Shown piece by piece: positions 7,736 to 16,143 of a DNA stretch of 56,381 bases. The first letter of the stretch is position 1. Each line of letters begins with the position of its first letter. The stretch comes from Planctomycetota bacterium (GTDB taxonomy: Bacteria > Planctomycetota > Brocadiia > SM23-32): contig JAGHAF010000065.1 of assembly GCA_021161675.1 (NCBI GenBank), forward strand, positions 1-56,381, given 5' to 3'. The position numbers and the translations under genes are program-made. The notes beneath the pieces are model-generated. The model was not told the origin of the DNA, made no database searches, and saw nothing but the letters and a program-made list of their open reading frames with translations.

Positions 7736-8131
7736 TCTGCGCCGCGCCAGGTAGCGCTCCAGGATGATCTGCGCGGCCATCCGGTCGACGTTGCTACGGC
7801 GCTGCCTCATCGAAGCCCCCATCTGCGAGAGCGCGCCGTGGGCCTGCGCGCTGCTGAGCCGCTCATCCGTCAGCGCGATCTCCACCTCGGGCAGCCGGCG
7901 CCGAAGCCTCTTGACGAATCCCCTTACCCTTCGGGACGCCACACCCTCCTTGCCATCCATACGCAGGGGCAGCCCGACCACGATCCGCTCAACTCCCCGC
8001 TCCAGGACAATGGATGCTATCGTCTCCTGCTCGCCCCCGTCGCACGCTATCGTGGAGAGGGCATGTGCGGCGATTTCAAGCTCATCGCATACCGCCGCCC
8101 CGATCCGGCGCTCCCCGTAGTCCAGTGCCAT
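7676..8131 (-). CDS. ruvX: Putative Holliday junction resolvase / pre-16S rRNA nuclease RuvX (YqgF)
   Basis: This RNase H-fold nuclease family member acts in pre-16S rRNA 5'-end maturation in E. coli and has been proposed as a Holliday junction resolvase. The product from the ATG at 8131 has 151 residues with LDYG (catalytic Asp), VVGLPLRMDG, TDERLSS (catalytic Glu) and a late DRMAA Asp. The family N-terminus normally has a few more residues before the first strand. An in-frame CTG at 8140, 7 nt from GGAGG, would supply exactly these (L-I-I before the Met), so the true start may be CTG. The Arg/Ala/Gly-rich C-terminal tail is antisense to the end of the ROK kinase. Confidence 0.9.
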   Translation of the reverse strand: MALDYGERRIGAAVCDELEIAAHALSTIACDGGEQETIASIVLERGVERIVVGLPLRMDGKEGVASRRVRGFVKRLRRRLPEVEIALTDERLSSAQAHGALSQMGASMRQRRSNVDRMAAQIILERYLARRRSAARGDHEAAGGADDSGVV

Positions 8132-8178
8132 GATAATCAGGACTTCACCTCCCCGGCAGTCTCTGGCGTCACCGGGCC

Positions 8179-8206
8179 GATTGTAACACGCCTCGCTGGC
8201 GGCGCA
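8179..8206 (-). promoter_or_regulatory. Probable ruvX promoter
   Basis: On the minus strand TTGCGC (8206-8201), a 16-nt spacer, then TACAAT (8184-8179; 5/6). The -35 is weak (3/6). The predicted start is about 30-40 nt before the ruvX start region, which fits a short leader. Confidence 0.45.
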
Positions 8207-8276
8207 AGCCCGCTCGGCGCCAGGGGGCATCAACGGTCACTTCGGTGTAACCGGCGGGCGGATATGTGCAAAAAAA

Positions 8277-8329
8277 GCGCAAGAAAAAAAGAAAATACCC
8301 CTTGACAGACCGCTTGAGGCGTTGTATTA
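8277..8329 (+). promoter_or_regulatory. Promoter of the dcw cluster, with an A-rich upstream element
   Basis: TTGACA (8301-8306), a 17-nt spacer, then TATTAT (8324-8329; 5/6). A run of A-rich sequence at 8277-8296 sits where an UP element would. The predicted transcript start near 8336 leaves a leader of about 124 nt before mraZ. I see no convincing MraZ-type repeated box in that leader. Confidence 0.75.
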
Positions 8330-8459
8330 TCCTTACGGATTTGATAATTAAAGCTCCGCGCTTTTGAACCGTTACACCTTTAGAAATAAGGGGTTGCGGC
8401 CTAAAAGCAAGTAAACGGCGATAATCAGTGGGCAATGCAAGCAGTTCAAGGGATATAAA

Positions 8460-9065
8460 ATGGCGACTTTTGGGGCATTATGGGGAAATCCAGGCAACGG
8501 GCGCCTCGTTCGCCTCCTCGGCTACCGTGAAGTCCTGAGCCTGGACCAGCGCGGACGCTTCCGCCTGCCCGATCAACTGGCGGCGGTCCTGCGTGAAGAG
8601 GTCGCACGCCTGCGCCAGAGCCCTTCCGCCCTCAACCAGACTCCCGCCTTCAGCAGGCTCTCCTTCTACTTCGTGCCCGCAACCGAGAAGCGCATTCTCC
8701 TTTACCCATTGCCGAACATCGGCCTGGCAATCCAGAGCTTCGAGGACCCTCCGCCCGGTTTTGATCACGACCTGATCCGCAGGGCGCGCGAATACTTCTA
8801 CGCGCACATGCGATTCGTGGAAGCCGACAAACAGAACCGCCTGGCCGTTCCCGAGGACCTGAAAGAACACGCCGATATTGACGAAACCGTTAAACAGGTG
8901 ACTCTTGTGGCCCACCATCACTGGTTGGTATTGACCCCGAGCGAGTTGGCTAAGGAGCATCTCGAGCGCAACAAGCCGGCCTTCGACGAGATCGCCGACG
9001 AGCTGCTCAATCCGGCCTACCCGCCGCCGGAAAAATCCCCACCCGACGCCAACGAAACGGGGTAG
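8460..9065 (+). CDS. mraZ: MraZ-like transcriptional regulator, enlarged
   Basis: MraZ is the first gene of most dcw clusters and is a DNA-binding repressor made of two SpoVT/AbrB-like halves. Both halves are visible: residues 22-45 carry the signature D29-QRG-R33, and residues 118-165 carry D123-KQN-R127, so the DxxxR motif is intact twice. The protein is 201 aa against about 143-150 for the usual family member. The excess is an insertion between the halves (about 50-115) and a Pro/Asp-rich tail. Start ATG has AAGGG 7 nt upstream. Position and motifs make the call good despite weak overall similarity. Confidence 0.85.
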   Translation: MATFGALWGNPGNGRLVRLLGYREVLSLDQRGRFRLPDQLAAVLREEVARLRQSPSALNQTPAFSRLSFYFVPATEKRILLYPLPNIGLAIQSFEDPPPGFDHDLIRRAREYFYAHMRFVEADKQNRLAVPEDLKEHADIDETVKQVTLVAHHHWLVLTPSELAKEHLERNKPAFDEIADELLNPAYPPPEKSPPDANETG

Positions 9066-9131
9066 GGCCCTACGCACGGACCAGGGCGAACGCAGATGCA
9101 GATGTTTCTGTTTGATCAACAGGGTGGCACG

Positions 9132-10064
9132 ATGGTTGTCTCCAACCCAGCCGAACTCTCTGGCCCAATCCATCAGCCCGCCATGGTCACCCAGGTCCTC
9201 GACCTCCTCTCCCCCCAACCCGGCCAGACGGCGCTTGACCTCACCCTGGGCACAGGGGGGCACGCACTCGCAATAGGCCGCAAGCTGGGCCCCGACGGCC
9301 TCATCGTCGGAATAGACGCGGACCCGGGCGCCCTCCAGGTCGCCGACGCGCGCCTGAGGGGGCGGGTTCCCTGCGAGTTCCAACTCGTCCACGGCTGGTT
9401 CGGCCAGGCGCGCCAGATCGCAGGGCGCCTGCGCGTCAGCGCATTCGACAACGTCATCGCCGACCTCGGCGTCGGCACGCACCAGTTGGACGACGCCGAA
9501 CGCGGCCTGTCTTTCGATTCCGAGCAGCGCCTGGACATGCGTTACGACCCTTCGGCCGGGCCGTCCGCCTGGGAAGTGCTCAACCGGTCCTCGCAAGAAG
9601 AGTTGGCGGACATCTTCCACCGCTATGGCGAGGAGAGATACAGCCGCCGGATAGCCTCCCGCATCTGCATGGAACGTCCCATCAATACGCCGGCCGAACT
9701 GGCCCAACTGGTCAAGCGAGTGGCCGCCGGCAGGACGTCGCGCCATCGCACCTGGCGCATCCACCCCGCCACGCGCGTGATGATGGCGCTGAGGATATTC
9801 GTCAACAACGAACTCGAACAGCTCGACGAGCTTCTGACGCAGCTTCCCAACCTGCTCGCCCCGGGCGGACGGGTTGCGATAATCACGTACCACAGCCTCG
9901 AAGCCCGACGGGTCAAGCACACCTGGCGCCGCCAGCAAAGAGAGGGCATCATTGACGTGCTGACCCCCTCCCCCATAATGCCCACCGAGCGGCAGATACG
10001 CCAGAACCGCCGCGTCAGGAGCGCCCAGCTCCGCGCGGCCCGCAAGCCGGGGGTGACCTCATGA
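9132..10064 (+). CDS. rsmH: 16S rRNA (cytosine-1402-N4)-methyltransferase
   Basis: RsmH (MraW) N4-methylates C1402 of 16S rRNA using S-adenosylmethionine. The SAM-binding motif LDLTLGTGGH, the IGIDADP motif, DLGVGTHQLDD and the C-terminal ITYHSLEARRVK block are all present. I place the start at the ATG at 9132 (310 aa), with an AGGGTGG element just upstream; an ATG at 9096 would add 12 residues but lacks a ribosome-binding site. The stop codon overlaps the ftsL start by 4 nt (ATGA), so translation is likely coupled. Confidence 0.95.
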   Translation: MVVSNPAELSGPIHQPAMVTQVLDLLSPQPGQTALDLTLGTGGHALAIGRKLGPDGLIVGIDADPGALQVADARLRGRVPCEFQLVHGWFGQARQIAGRLRVSAFDNVIADLGVGTHQLDDAERGLSFDSEQRLDMRYDPSAGPSAWEVLNRSSQEELADIFHRYGEERYSRRIASRICMERPINTPAELAQLVKRVAAGRTSRHRTWRIHPATRVMMALRIFVNNELEQLDELLTQLPNLLAPGGRVAIITYHSLEARRVKHTWRRQQREGIIDVLTPSPIMPTERQIRQNRRVRSAQLRAARKPGVTS

Positions 10065-10381
10065 CGCCGGCGAAGGTCTTATGCGTGATGCTGCTCGGGG
10101 TCCTCCTGGCCCTGTGCGTCCTGCGGCAAAGCGCGCTGATGCGCCAGATGGGCTACCGGATCGAGAGACTGCAGGCGCAGATGGAGCGCCAGCAAACGGA
10201 GCGCGCCCGTTACATGGCGCACATAAGCAGGCTGAAAAGTCCACGTCGCATCGTCGGATTGATTGCCTGGCTCGGACTGGACCTGCAGGAATCGCGCCCC
10301 CCCGAACGGCCCCGGATACCGACCAACCCCACAGAAGCCAGCTCCTTCGCAGTAGCGGAGATGCCTCAAACCATGCCCTGA
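10061..10381 (+). CDS. ftsL: FtsL-like septum protein
   Basis: This 106-aa bitopic protein has an N-terminal membrane span (about residues 4-21) followed by a leucine/glutamine-rich coiled coil (22-60). That is the FtsL layout, and it sits exactly where ftsL belongs, between rsmH and ftsI. FtsL joins FtsQ/FtsB to activate FtsW-FtsI at the septum. Primary-sequence similarity is low, as always for FtsL, so the call rests on topology and position. It overlaps rsmH by ATGA. A Pro-rich cytoplasm-distal tail ends the protein. Confidence 0.8.
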   Translation: MTPAKVLCVMLLGVLLALCVLRQSALMRQMGYRIERLQAQMERQQTERARYMAHISRLKSPRRIVGLIAWLGLDLQESRPPERPRIPTNPTEASSFAVAEMPQTMP

Positions 10382-10395
10382 AGGATACAATTAGG

Positions 10396-12135
10396 ATGAG
10401 CACTAACATCACCGGCGCCGGACGCCCGCTCAAAACCAGAGCCACCGTCACCGTCGGCGCCGTCCTGCTCATCTTCCTGCTGCTGCTCTGCCGCCTGGCC
10501 CACCTCCAGTTAGCCCAGGCGGACTTCTACCGTCGTTACGCCAACCAGCAGCAGATACTCAGCCGCAGCCTCTCCGCCTGCCGCGGCCGCATATTCGACC
10601 GGGAGGGGCGCCTCCTGGCGGCCAGCGTCCAGAGAAACAGCGTCTTCGCAGACCCAAAGGCCATCGACGACCCTCGCGCCAGCGCCGCAGCCCTTGCGTC
10701 AGCCCTCGACCTTGACCCCGAACGAGTTGAGACGAAGCTCCAGAAGGACGCCTACTTCGTATGGCTGCGCAGGCAACTCTCCGACCAGCTCGCCCTGAGG
10801 GTGCGCACGATGGACGTGCCGGGCGTCCACATGCGCGCCGAGAGCAAACGAATGTACCCACAGGGGACGCTTGCCGCACACATCATCGGATTCACCGACG
10901 TTGACGGACGGGGTCTGGCGGGCGTGGAGAAAACAATGGACGCCCTGCTGCGCGGCCTGCCGGGCGCAGAAACCGTGCTCTGTGACGGCGGGAGACACGT
11001 CTTTCGCTCTTCCCTGGACAGGCTCAGCAAGCAGCCGTCCGCGGGTCTGGACATCCATTTGACCATTGACGCGTACATCCAGCAGATCGTCGAAGAAGAG
11101 CTGAACACCGCCGCCATACGCCACGCGCCGCAATCCGCCGCAGCGCTGGTGTTGGACGTGCGCGACGGCGCCATCCTGGGTTGCGCCTCCTGGCCCGGCT
11201 TCGATCCGGGGGCGCCCACGCAAAGCCCGACCTCACACCAGCGCAACATCATCGTCAACAGCGCTTACGAATTCGGCTCCGTCATGAAGCCGTTCTGCGT
11301 CGCGCTGGCCCTGGAGGCCGGCGTCGTAGAGCCTGAGACCGAGTTCAACTGCCAGAACGGACAATGGCGAATCGGCCGCCGCCTGCTCCACGACGCGCAC
11401 CCTTACGGCACGCTCAGCGTCAGCGACATCATATGTCACTCCAGCAACATCGGAGCCGCACAGATCGGCCTCGCCCTCGGGGCCGAACGGCTGCATGACG
11501 GCATTTGCAGCTTCGGGTTCGGCCATCCGACGGGCATATCCCTCCCGGGCGAGGTGGGCGGCATAGTGCGTCCGCTGCCGGCGTGGAACGACTACAGCGT
11601 GGTCAGCGTCTCTTTCGGCCAGGAGCTGGCCGTCACTCCCCTTGCGGTAGCGCGCGCATTCGCCGTCTTTCCGAACCACGGATACCTGGTTCAGCCCCGC
11701 ATCATCCGCCGCGTGAGCAAGCCCGGCGGCGAGACAATTTACGAAGCGTCCGAGCCGATGCTGGCGCGGCGGGTCCTGAGCGCACGCACCGCCGCAGAGG
11801 TAATGAAAATGCTGCGGCTCGTCGTGACCGAGGGAACCGGCAAACGGGCCCAACTGGAGGAATACCCCGTCGCTGGAAAGACCGGAACCGCACAACTGCT
11901 CCGGCCGGACGGTCGCGGCTACAGCGACCGGCGTTACCTGGCCAGCTTCGTGGGCATCGCCCCCGCGGACGACCCCAGGCTGGTCGCGCTCGTATGCCTC
12001 AAAGCGCCTTCAAAAAACGGGTATTACGGCGGCGTCGCCGCCGCTCCAGCCGTACGCGAGATACTGCGGCGCACGCTCCACTACCTTCACGTCCCTCCAC
12101 GCCAGGCGCCGAAAATCGAGGGAGTTTCGACATGA
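10396..12135 (+). CDS. ftsI: Septal peptidoglycan transpeptidase (class B PBP, FtsI)
   Basis: FtsI cross-links septal peptidoglycan. The 579-aa product has a membrane anchor (about 18-33), a PBP dimerisation domain (about 55-200), and a transpeptidase domain with all three penicillin-binding motifs: SxxK at Ser295-Val-Met-Lys298, SxN at Ser349-Ser-Asn351, and KTG in VAGKTGTAQ. No PASTA domain is present. The reading frame extends upstream, but the ATG at 10396 with AAGGA about 10 nt before it is the sensible start. Its stop overlaps the murE start (ATGA). With FtsW it forms the septal SEDS/PBP pair. Confidence 0.95.
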   Translation: MSTNITGAGRPLKTRATVTVGAVLLIFLLLLCRLAHLQLAQADFYRRYANQQQILSRSLSACRGRIFDREGRLLAASVQRNSVFADPKAIDDPRASAAALASALDLDPERVETKLQKDAYFVWLRRQLSDQLALRVRTMDVPGVHMRAESKRMYPQGTLAAHIIGFTDVDGRGLAGVEKTMDALLRGLPGAETVLCDGGRHVFRSSLDRLSKQPSAGLDIHLTIDAYIQQIVEEELNTAAIRHAPQSAAALVLDVRDGAILGCASWPGFDPGAPTQSPTSHQRNIIVNSAYEFGSVMKPFCVALALEAGVVEPETEFNCQNGQWRIGRRLLHDAHPYGTLSVSDIICHSSNIGAAQIGLALGAERLHDGICSFGFGHPTGISLPGEVGGIVRPLPAWNDYSVVSVSFGQELAVTPLAVARAFAVFPNHGYLVQPRIIRRVSKPGGETIYEASEPMLARRVLSARTAAEVMKMLRLVVTEGTGKRAQLEEYPVAGKTGTAQLLRPDGRGYSDRRYLASFVGIAPADDPRLVALVCLKAPSKNGYYGGVAAAPAVREILRRTLHYLHVPPRQAPKIEGVST

Positions 12136-13652
12136 ACACAACACAGCGACTCAGGCTTCAGGACCTGGTCTCGTCGCTGCCGGGCGCGAAGACGCTCAAC
12201 GCCGCCCCGGCGCAGATAAGCTCCATCACAAATGATTCGCGCGACGTGGCCGCCGGATGCCTCTTCGTGGCGATCAAGGGCGCCAAACTGGACGCCCACA
12301 GATTCATACCACAGGCGGTCCAGAACGGCGCGGCGGCCGTCGTGTGCGAACAGCCTCCCTCGCCCCTGCCCGAATGCCCCGTCGTGCGCGTGCCGGACTC
12401 GCGCGCCGCCCTCAGCATCCTTGCGGACCTCTTCTATGGAAAACCTTCGAGCAGCCTGCGCGTCACCGGCGTGACCGGAACCGACGGCAAAACGAGCACC
12501 ACGGAAATACTGCGCAGCATACTCACCGAGGCCGGCTACCTGGCAGGCTCCATCGGCACACTCGGATACTGGATTGACGGGCGCCGAACCTACCGCTGGC
12601 GGGGCGGGCTCACCACCCCGGACCCAATCGCGCTTCACGAGTCCTTCCGGCGCATGGCCGACACCGGCATAAGCGACGTCTGCATCGAGGTGAGCAGCCA
12701 TTCGCTGATCCAATCCCGCGTCGCCAACGTGCGCTTCGACGCCGCCGTGCTGACGAACATCACCCGCGACCACCTCGACACGCATGGCACGCGGCAGAAC
12801 TACGCCCGCGCCAAGCGCAGGCTCTTCGAGCAACTGAAGCCCGGGGCGGTGGCCGCGCTTCCCGAAGGCGGCGAGTTCACGGATTCGTTCCGCGCCGCGA
12901 CGGCGGCCCGGACGCTGACCTACGGTATGAAGCCCTCCGCCGACGTTTCGGGAAGAATCATCTCCATGAACATGGCCGGCATGAAGATACTGATCCGCAC
13001 CCCCGCCGACCTGTACTCCGTGCGAACGCGCCTGATCGGGACCTACAACTGCGAGAACATCCTGGCCGCCGCCACCGTGGCCTTCGCCTATGGCATCACC
13101 CCCCAGGAAGTCAAGGAGGCGCTCCGAGCGCTCAGCGGCGTGCCCGGGCGGCTGGAAAAGGTAGAAATACCCGGCGAAGACGCCCTCCCCGCAGTCTCAG
13201 TAGACTACGCCCACACGCCGGCCGCCCTCGAAAAAGTGCTCACCACACTGCGCCCCCTGGTGAAAGGACAGCTCGTCTGCGTGACGGGATGCGGAGGAGA
13301 GCGCGACAGGGAGAAACGCCCCATCATGGGCGCAATCGCCGCCCGGCACGCCGACATCACCGTCTTCACCGCCGACAACAGCCGCAGCGAGCGCACAGAA
13401 GACATCATCAAGGACATATTGGACGGAGTCGCCCCGTCGCGCCGATCCGGATACCACGTAGAACCTGACCGCCGGGCGGCGATCGAACTGGCGCTCAAGC
13501 TGGCTAAGGGCCCCGACTCCATGGTCGTCATATGCGGAAAAGGATGTGAGAAATACCTCGACCTGGGCGATCGCAAGATACCCTTTGACGATCGCGTGGT
13601 CGCCCGACAGGCGATGGAGAAAATCTCGACGCCTCGCAAGCAAACCGCTTGA
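12132..13652 (+). CDS. murE: UDP-MurNAc-L-Ala-D-Glu ligase adding the third amino acid (MurE)
   Basis: MurE adds meso-diaminopimelate or L-lysine to UDP-MurNAc-dipeptide with ATP. The 506-aa product shows the ATP loop GTDGKTST (116-123), the TNITRDHLDTHG block and the late SVDYAHTPA block. The specificity motif is D415-N-S-R418. The classic diaminopimelate motif is DNPR; the Arg that contacts the diaminopimelate carboxylate is kept while Pro is replaced by Ser, so meso-diaminopimelate is still the likelier substrate. Start: ATG at 12132 with GGAG 7 nt upstream, overlapping the ftsI stop. Confidence 0.95.
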   Translation: MNTTQRLRLQDLVSSLPGAKTLNAAPAQISSITNDSRDVAAGCLFVAIKGAKLDAHRFIPQAVQNGAAAVVCEQPPSPLPECPVVRVPDSRAALSILADLFYGKPSSSLRVTGVTGTDGKTSTTEILRSILTEAGYLAGSIGTLGYWIDGRRTYRWRGGLTTPDPIALHESFRRMADTGISDVCIEVSSHSLIQSRVANVRFDAAVLTNITRDHLDTHGTRQNYARAKRRLFEQLKPGAVAALPEGGEFTDSFRAATAARTLTYGMKPSADVSGRIISMNMAGMKILIRTPADLYSVRTRLIGTYNCENILAAATVAFAYGITPQEVKEALRALSGVPGRLEKVEIPGEDALPAVSVDYAHTPAALEKVLTTLRPLVKGQLVCVTGCGGERDREKRPIMGAIAARHADITVFTADNSRSERTEDIIKDILDGVAPSRRSGYHVEPDRRAAIELALKLAKGPDSMVVICGKGCEKYLDLGDRKIPFDDRVVARQAMEKISTPRKQTA

Positions 13653-13659
13653 GGATACC

Positions 13660-15069
13660 TTGAGCAAAGAAGCATACAGAGTGCCCGTTACTGCGGCCCA
13701 GATCGCCCGCGCCTGCCGGGGGCGACTCGTGCGCGGCCCCGCAGGGGCCGCCGCCAGAGGCGTCTCAACCGACTCCCGCGCCATCCGGCCCGGCGAGGCG
13801 TTCTTCGCGCTGAAAGGTCCGACCTACGACGGACACGCCTACCTCCCACAGGCAGTCGCGGCAGGGGCATCCGTCCTGGTCGTCCAGCGCCTGGCGCCGA
13901 TGCCCCTGGCGCGTCACACGCCCGTCGTAGAGGCGCCGGACACCTCCAGGGCGCTGCTGGAGCTGGCCGCCTGGCACAGGCGGCGCCTGCGCGCCACGCT
14001 GCTGGCCGTCACGGGAAGCTGGGGCAAGAGCACCGTCAAGGACATGATCGGCGCCATCCTCTCGGAGGCGGGCGGCTGCTGCGTCGCCCCCGCCAGCTTC
14101 AACAACCGCATCGGCGTGGCCAAAACACTGCTTTCGGCCGCGCCCGATGATGATTTCGTAGTCACAGAGATGGGAACCAACCATCCCGGGGAGATCGCCG
14201 AACTGGCGGCCGCCGCAAAACCAGATATCGGCCTGATAACCTCCATCGGCGAGGTCCACCTGGAGGGACTCGGAAACCTGGAGGCCGTCCGCGAGGCCAA
14301 GGCGGAACTCATAGCTCACCTTCCGCAGAGCGGCGCTCTGGCGCTGAACGCGGACGATGAGCGCTGCGCCTCCCTGGCCGGGCGATTCGAGGGACGGGTC
14401 CACACCTTTGGCCTGAACGCCGGGGCCGACGTGCGCCCGACCCGCATTCGTCGCGACCGAACGGGCTGGGCCTTCGACGCTCTCGGGACGCGCTTTCGCC
14501 TGCCCGGCGCCGCCCGTTACAACCTGCTGAACGCCGCCGCCGCCCTGTGCGCCGCCCGGGCCGCCGGAGCGGACCTGCAAGGGGCCGCCCGCGCCCTCTC
14601 GAGCTTCGCCCCGGCCGCGCTCAGGTATGAGAAACGAGACGTCGGCGGCGTGCTGTTCGTCCTCGACTGCTACAACAGCAACCCCGGGGCGCTTCGGGCC
14701 GCCGTGCGCAGCTTCGTCCTCGAAAGCAGCCCTGGCCGCAAGATACTGCTCTGCGGGGACATGCTGGAACTCGGCCCGCTCGCGGCAGAGCTGCACCGCC
14801 GACTAGGCGCGGAGCTGGCCCGCTCGCCGATTGACGCGCTCATCACAGTCGGCCCGCTGTCCCGCCATCTGAAAGACGCCTGGAGCGCCGGCTGCGACCG
14901 CCCCAGCCTGAGCTTCTATTCGGCGGAAGATGCGGTCGAGCCCCTCCTGGAGATGCTTCGCCCTGGAGACGCGGCGCTCGTGAAGGGCTCCCGCGCCCTG
15001 CGCATGGAAACAATCGTGGAACAGATCGCCGCACGCCTTGCGAATGACCAGACGGAGAAAGCCGCCTGA
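13660..15069 (+). CDS. murF: UDP-MurNAc-tripeptide-D-Ala-D-Ala ligase (MurF)
   Basis: MurF joins D-Ala-D-Ala to UDP-MurNAc-tripeptide, completing the cytoplasmic pentapeptide precursor. The 469-aa protein has the Mur ligase P-loop VTGSWGKST, the MGTNHPGEI motif and a central DCYNSNP motif. I start it at the TTG at 13660, 7 nt after the murE stop, with GAGG 5 nt upstream. No ATG is suitably placed; a GTG at 13681 is the alternative. Its stop overlaps the mraY ATG by one base (TGATG). Confidence 0.95.
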   Translation: MSKEAYRVPVTAAQIARACRGRLVRGPAGAAARGVSTDSRAIRPGEAFFALKGPTYDGHAYLPQAVAAGASVLVVQRLAPMPLARHTPVVEAPDTSRALLELAAWHRRRLRATLLAVTGSWGKSTVKDMIGAILSEAGGCCVAPASFNNRIGVAKTLLSAAPDDDFVVTEMGTNHPGEIAELAAAAKPDIGLITSIGEVHLEGLGNLEAVREAKAELIAHLPQSGALALNADDERCASLAGRFEGRVHTFGLNAGADVRPTRIRRDRTGWAFDALGTRFRLPGAARYNLLNAAAALCAARAAGADLQGAARALSSFAPAALRYEKRDVGGVLFVLDCYNSNPGALRAAVRSFVLESSPGRKILLCGDMLELGPLAAELHRRLGAELARSPIDALITVGPLSRHLKDAWSAGCDRPSLSFYSAEDAVEPLLEMLRPGDAALVKGSRALRMETIVEQIAARLANDQTEKAA

Positions 15070-16142
15070 TGCTGCATATGCTTTTCAGCCGAATCGCCGC
15101 AAGCGCCGGGACCGGAGTTGCGCTCCGGGCGGGGCTGGCCGCCCTGACTGCCTGGGCGATTTCGGCCGCCTGCGCGCGCCCCATCCTGAGCTGGCTGGCG
15201 CGCCGCAGCGTCCGCGAGAAGACCGAGAAAACCCCCATCGAGGACGAAAATCTCCGGCGCAGCATAGCCGCCAAGAGCGGCACGCCGACCATGGGCGGGC
15301 TCATCCTGCTGAGCGGCCTTATCGGCGCCACCGTCCTGTGGGCCGACCTGACCAACCGCCTCCTGCTGGTGGCGCTGGCCTGCGCGTGCGCAATGGCGGC
15401 GCTTGGCGTCATAGACGACGCGATGAAACTCAGCGCGTCCGCTCGCACGGATCGCGGCCTGAAAGTGCGCTACAAGCTGCTGGCGCAGGTGTGCGTGGGG
15501 GCGCTGCTGGGGCTGGCGCTGCTGGCAAGCCCGGGCGGCAGGCAGTGGGCGCTCTCCGGCCTGATGCGGCCGCTTGCGACATTGAGCTTTCTCGCATGGT
15601 CGGGGCTCGTGGTGGCCACCATGAGCAACGCCACCAACGTGACGGACGGACTCGACGGACTGCTGGCGGGCCTTGCGCCGCCGGCAGCGATTGTGCTGGG
15701 GGCCGCCTGCTGGGTCTCAGGCATGCCCGACGCCGCCCTGCGCCTCGGCGTGAGCCACGTGGAGGGCGCCGCGGAGCTTGCGGTGTTCTGCGGCGCCCTA
15801 TCCGGAGGGTGCCTCGGATTCCTAATGCTGAACCGCCACCCGGCCCGCATTTTCATGGGCGACACCGGCTCGATGGCCATCGGGGGGGCTCTCGGCATGG
15901 TGGCGCTGGCCGCCGGGCAGGAACTCGTGATGGCGCTGGCGGGGCTGGTCTTCCTGATCGAATTCGGCTCCTCGCTTCTCCAGGTCGGCAGTTACCACCT
16001 GCTGGGCCGGCGTGTTCTCCCCATGGCGCCGATCCATCACATCTTCCAGAAACGGGGATATCCGGAGCCGCGCATCGTCCGCGGGTTCTACCTGGCCGGA
16101 CTGGCCGCGGCCTTGATCGCTTTCACAACTATCGGATTCTGA
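15069..16142 (+). CDS. mraY: Phospho-MurNAc-pentapeptide transferase (MraY)
   Basis: MraY moves phospho-MurNAc-pentapeptide from UDP onto undecaprenyl phosphate, making lipid I at the inner membrane. The 357-aa protein has about ten hydrophobic spans and the family marks KSGTPTMGG, the DDAMK aspartates, NATNVTDGLDGL, FMGDTGSMA and the PIHHIF histidines near the C-terminus. Family members often read PIHHHFE, so the HIF ending is a slight variant. It is followed after one base by ftsW; murD, usually found between them, is absent. Confidence 0.95.
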   Translation: MLHMLFSRIAASAGTGVALRAGLAALTAWAISAACARPILSWLARRSVREKTEKTPIEDENLRRSIAAKSGTPTMGGLILLSGLIGATVLWADLTNRLLLVALACACAMAALGVIDDAMKLSASARTDRGLKVRYKLLAQVCVGALLGLALLASPGGRQWALSGLMRPLATLSFLAWSGLVVATMSNATNVTDGLDGLLAGLAPPAAIVLGAACWVSGMPDAALRLGVSHVEGAAELAVFCGALSGGCLGFLMLNRHPARIFMGDTGSMAIGGALGMVALAAGQELVMALAGLVFLIEFGSSLLQVGSYHLLGRRVLPMAPIHHIFQKRGYPEPRIVRGFYLAGLAAALIAFTTIGF

Positions 16143-16143
16143 G

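Noticed and set aside
8336..8459. MraZ operator boxes (spaced TGGG repeats) in the mraZ leader
   Set aside because: Only single GGGG or TGGG occurrences are present, not the regularly spaced repeats known from E. coli.
8478..9938. 486-aa open frame on the minus strand across mraZ and rsmH
   Set aside because: It is antisense to two conserved genes with intact motifs; long antisense frames are expected at this GC content, and its protein has no recognisable domain.
10081..10395. Upstream extension of ftsI into the ftsL gene
   Set aside because: It overlaps ftsL in another frame and lacks a start with a ribosome-binding site; the ATG at 10396 is supported.
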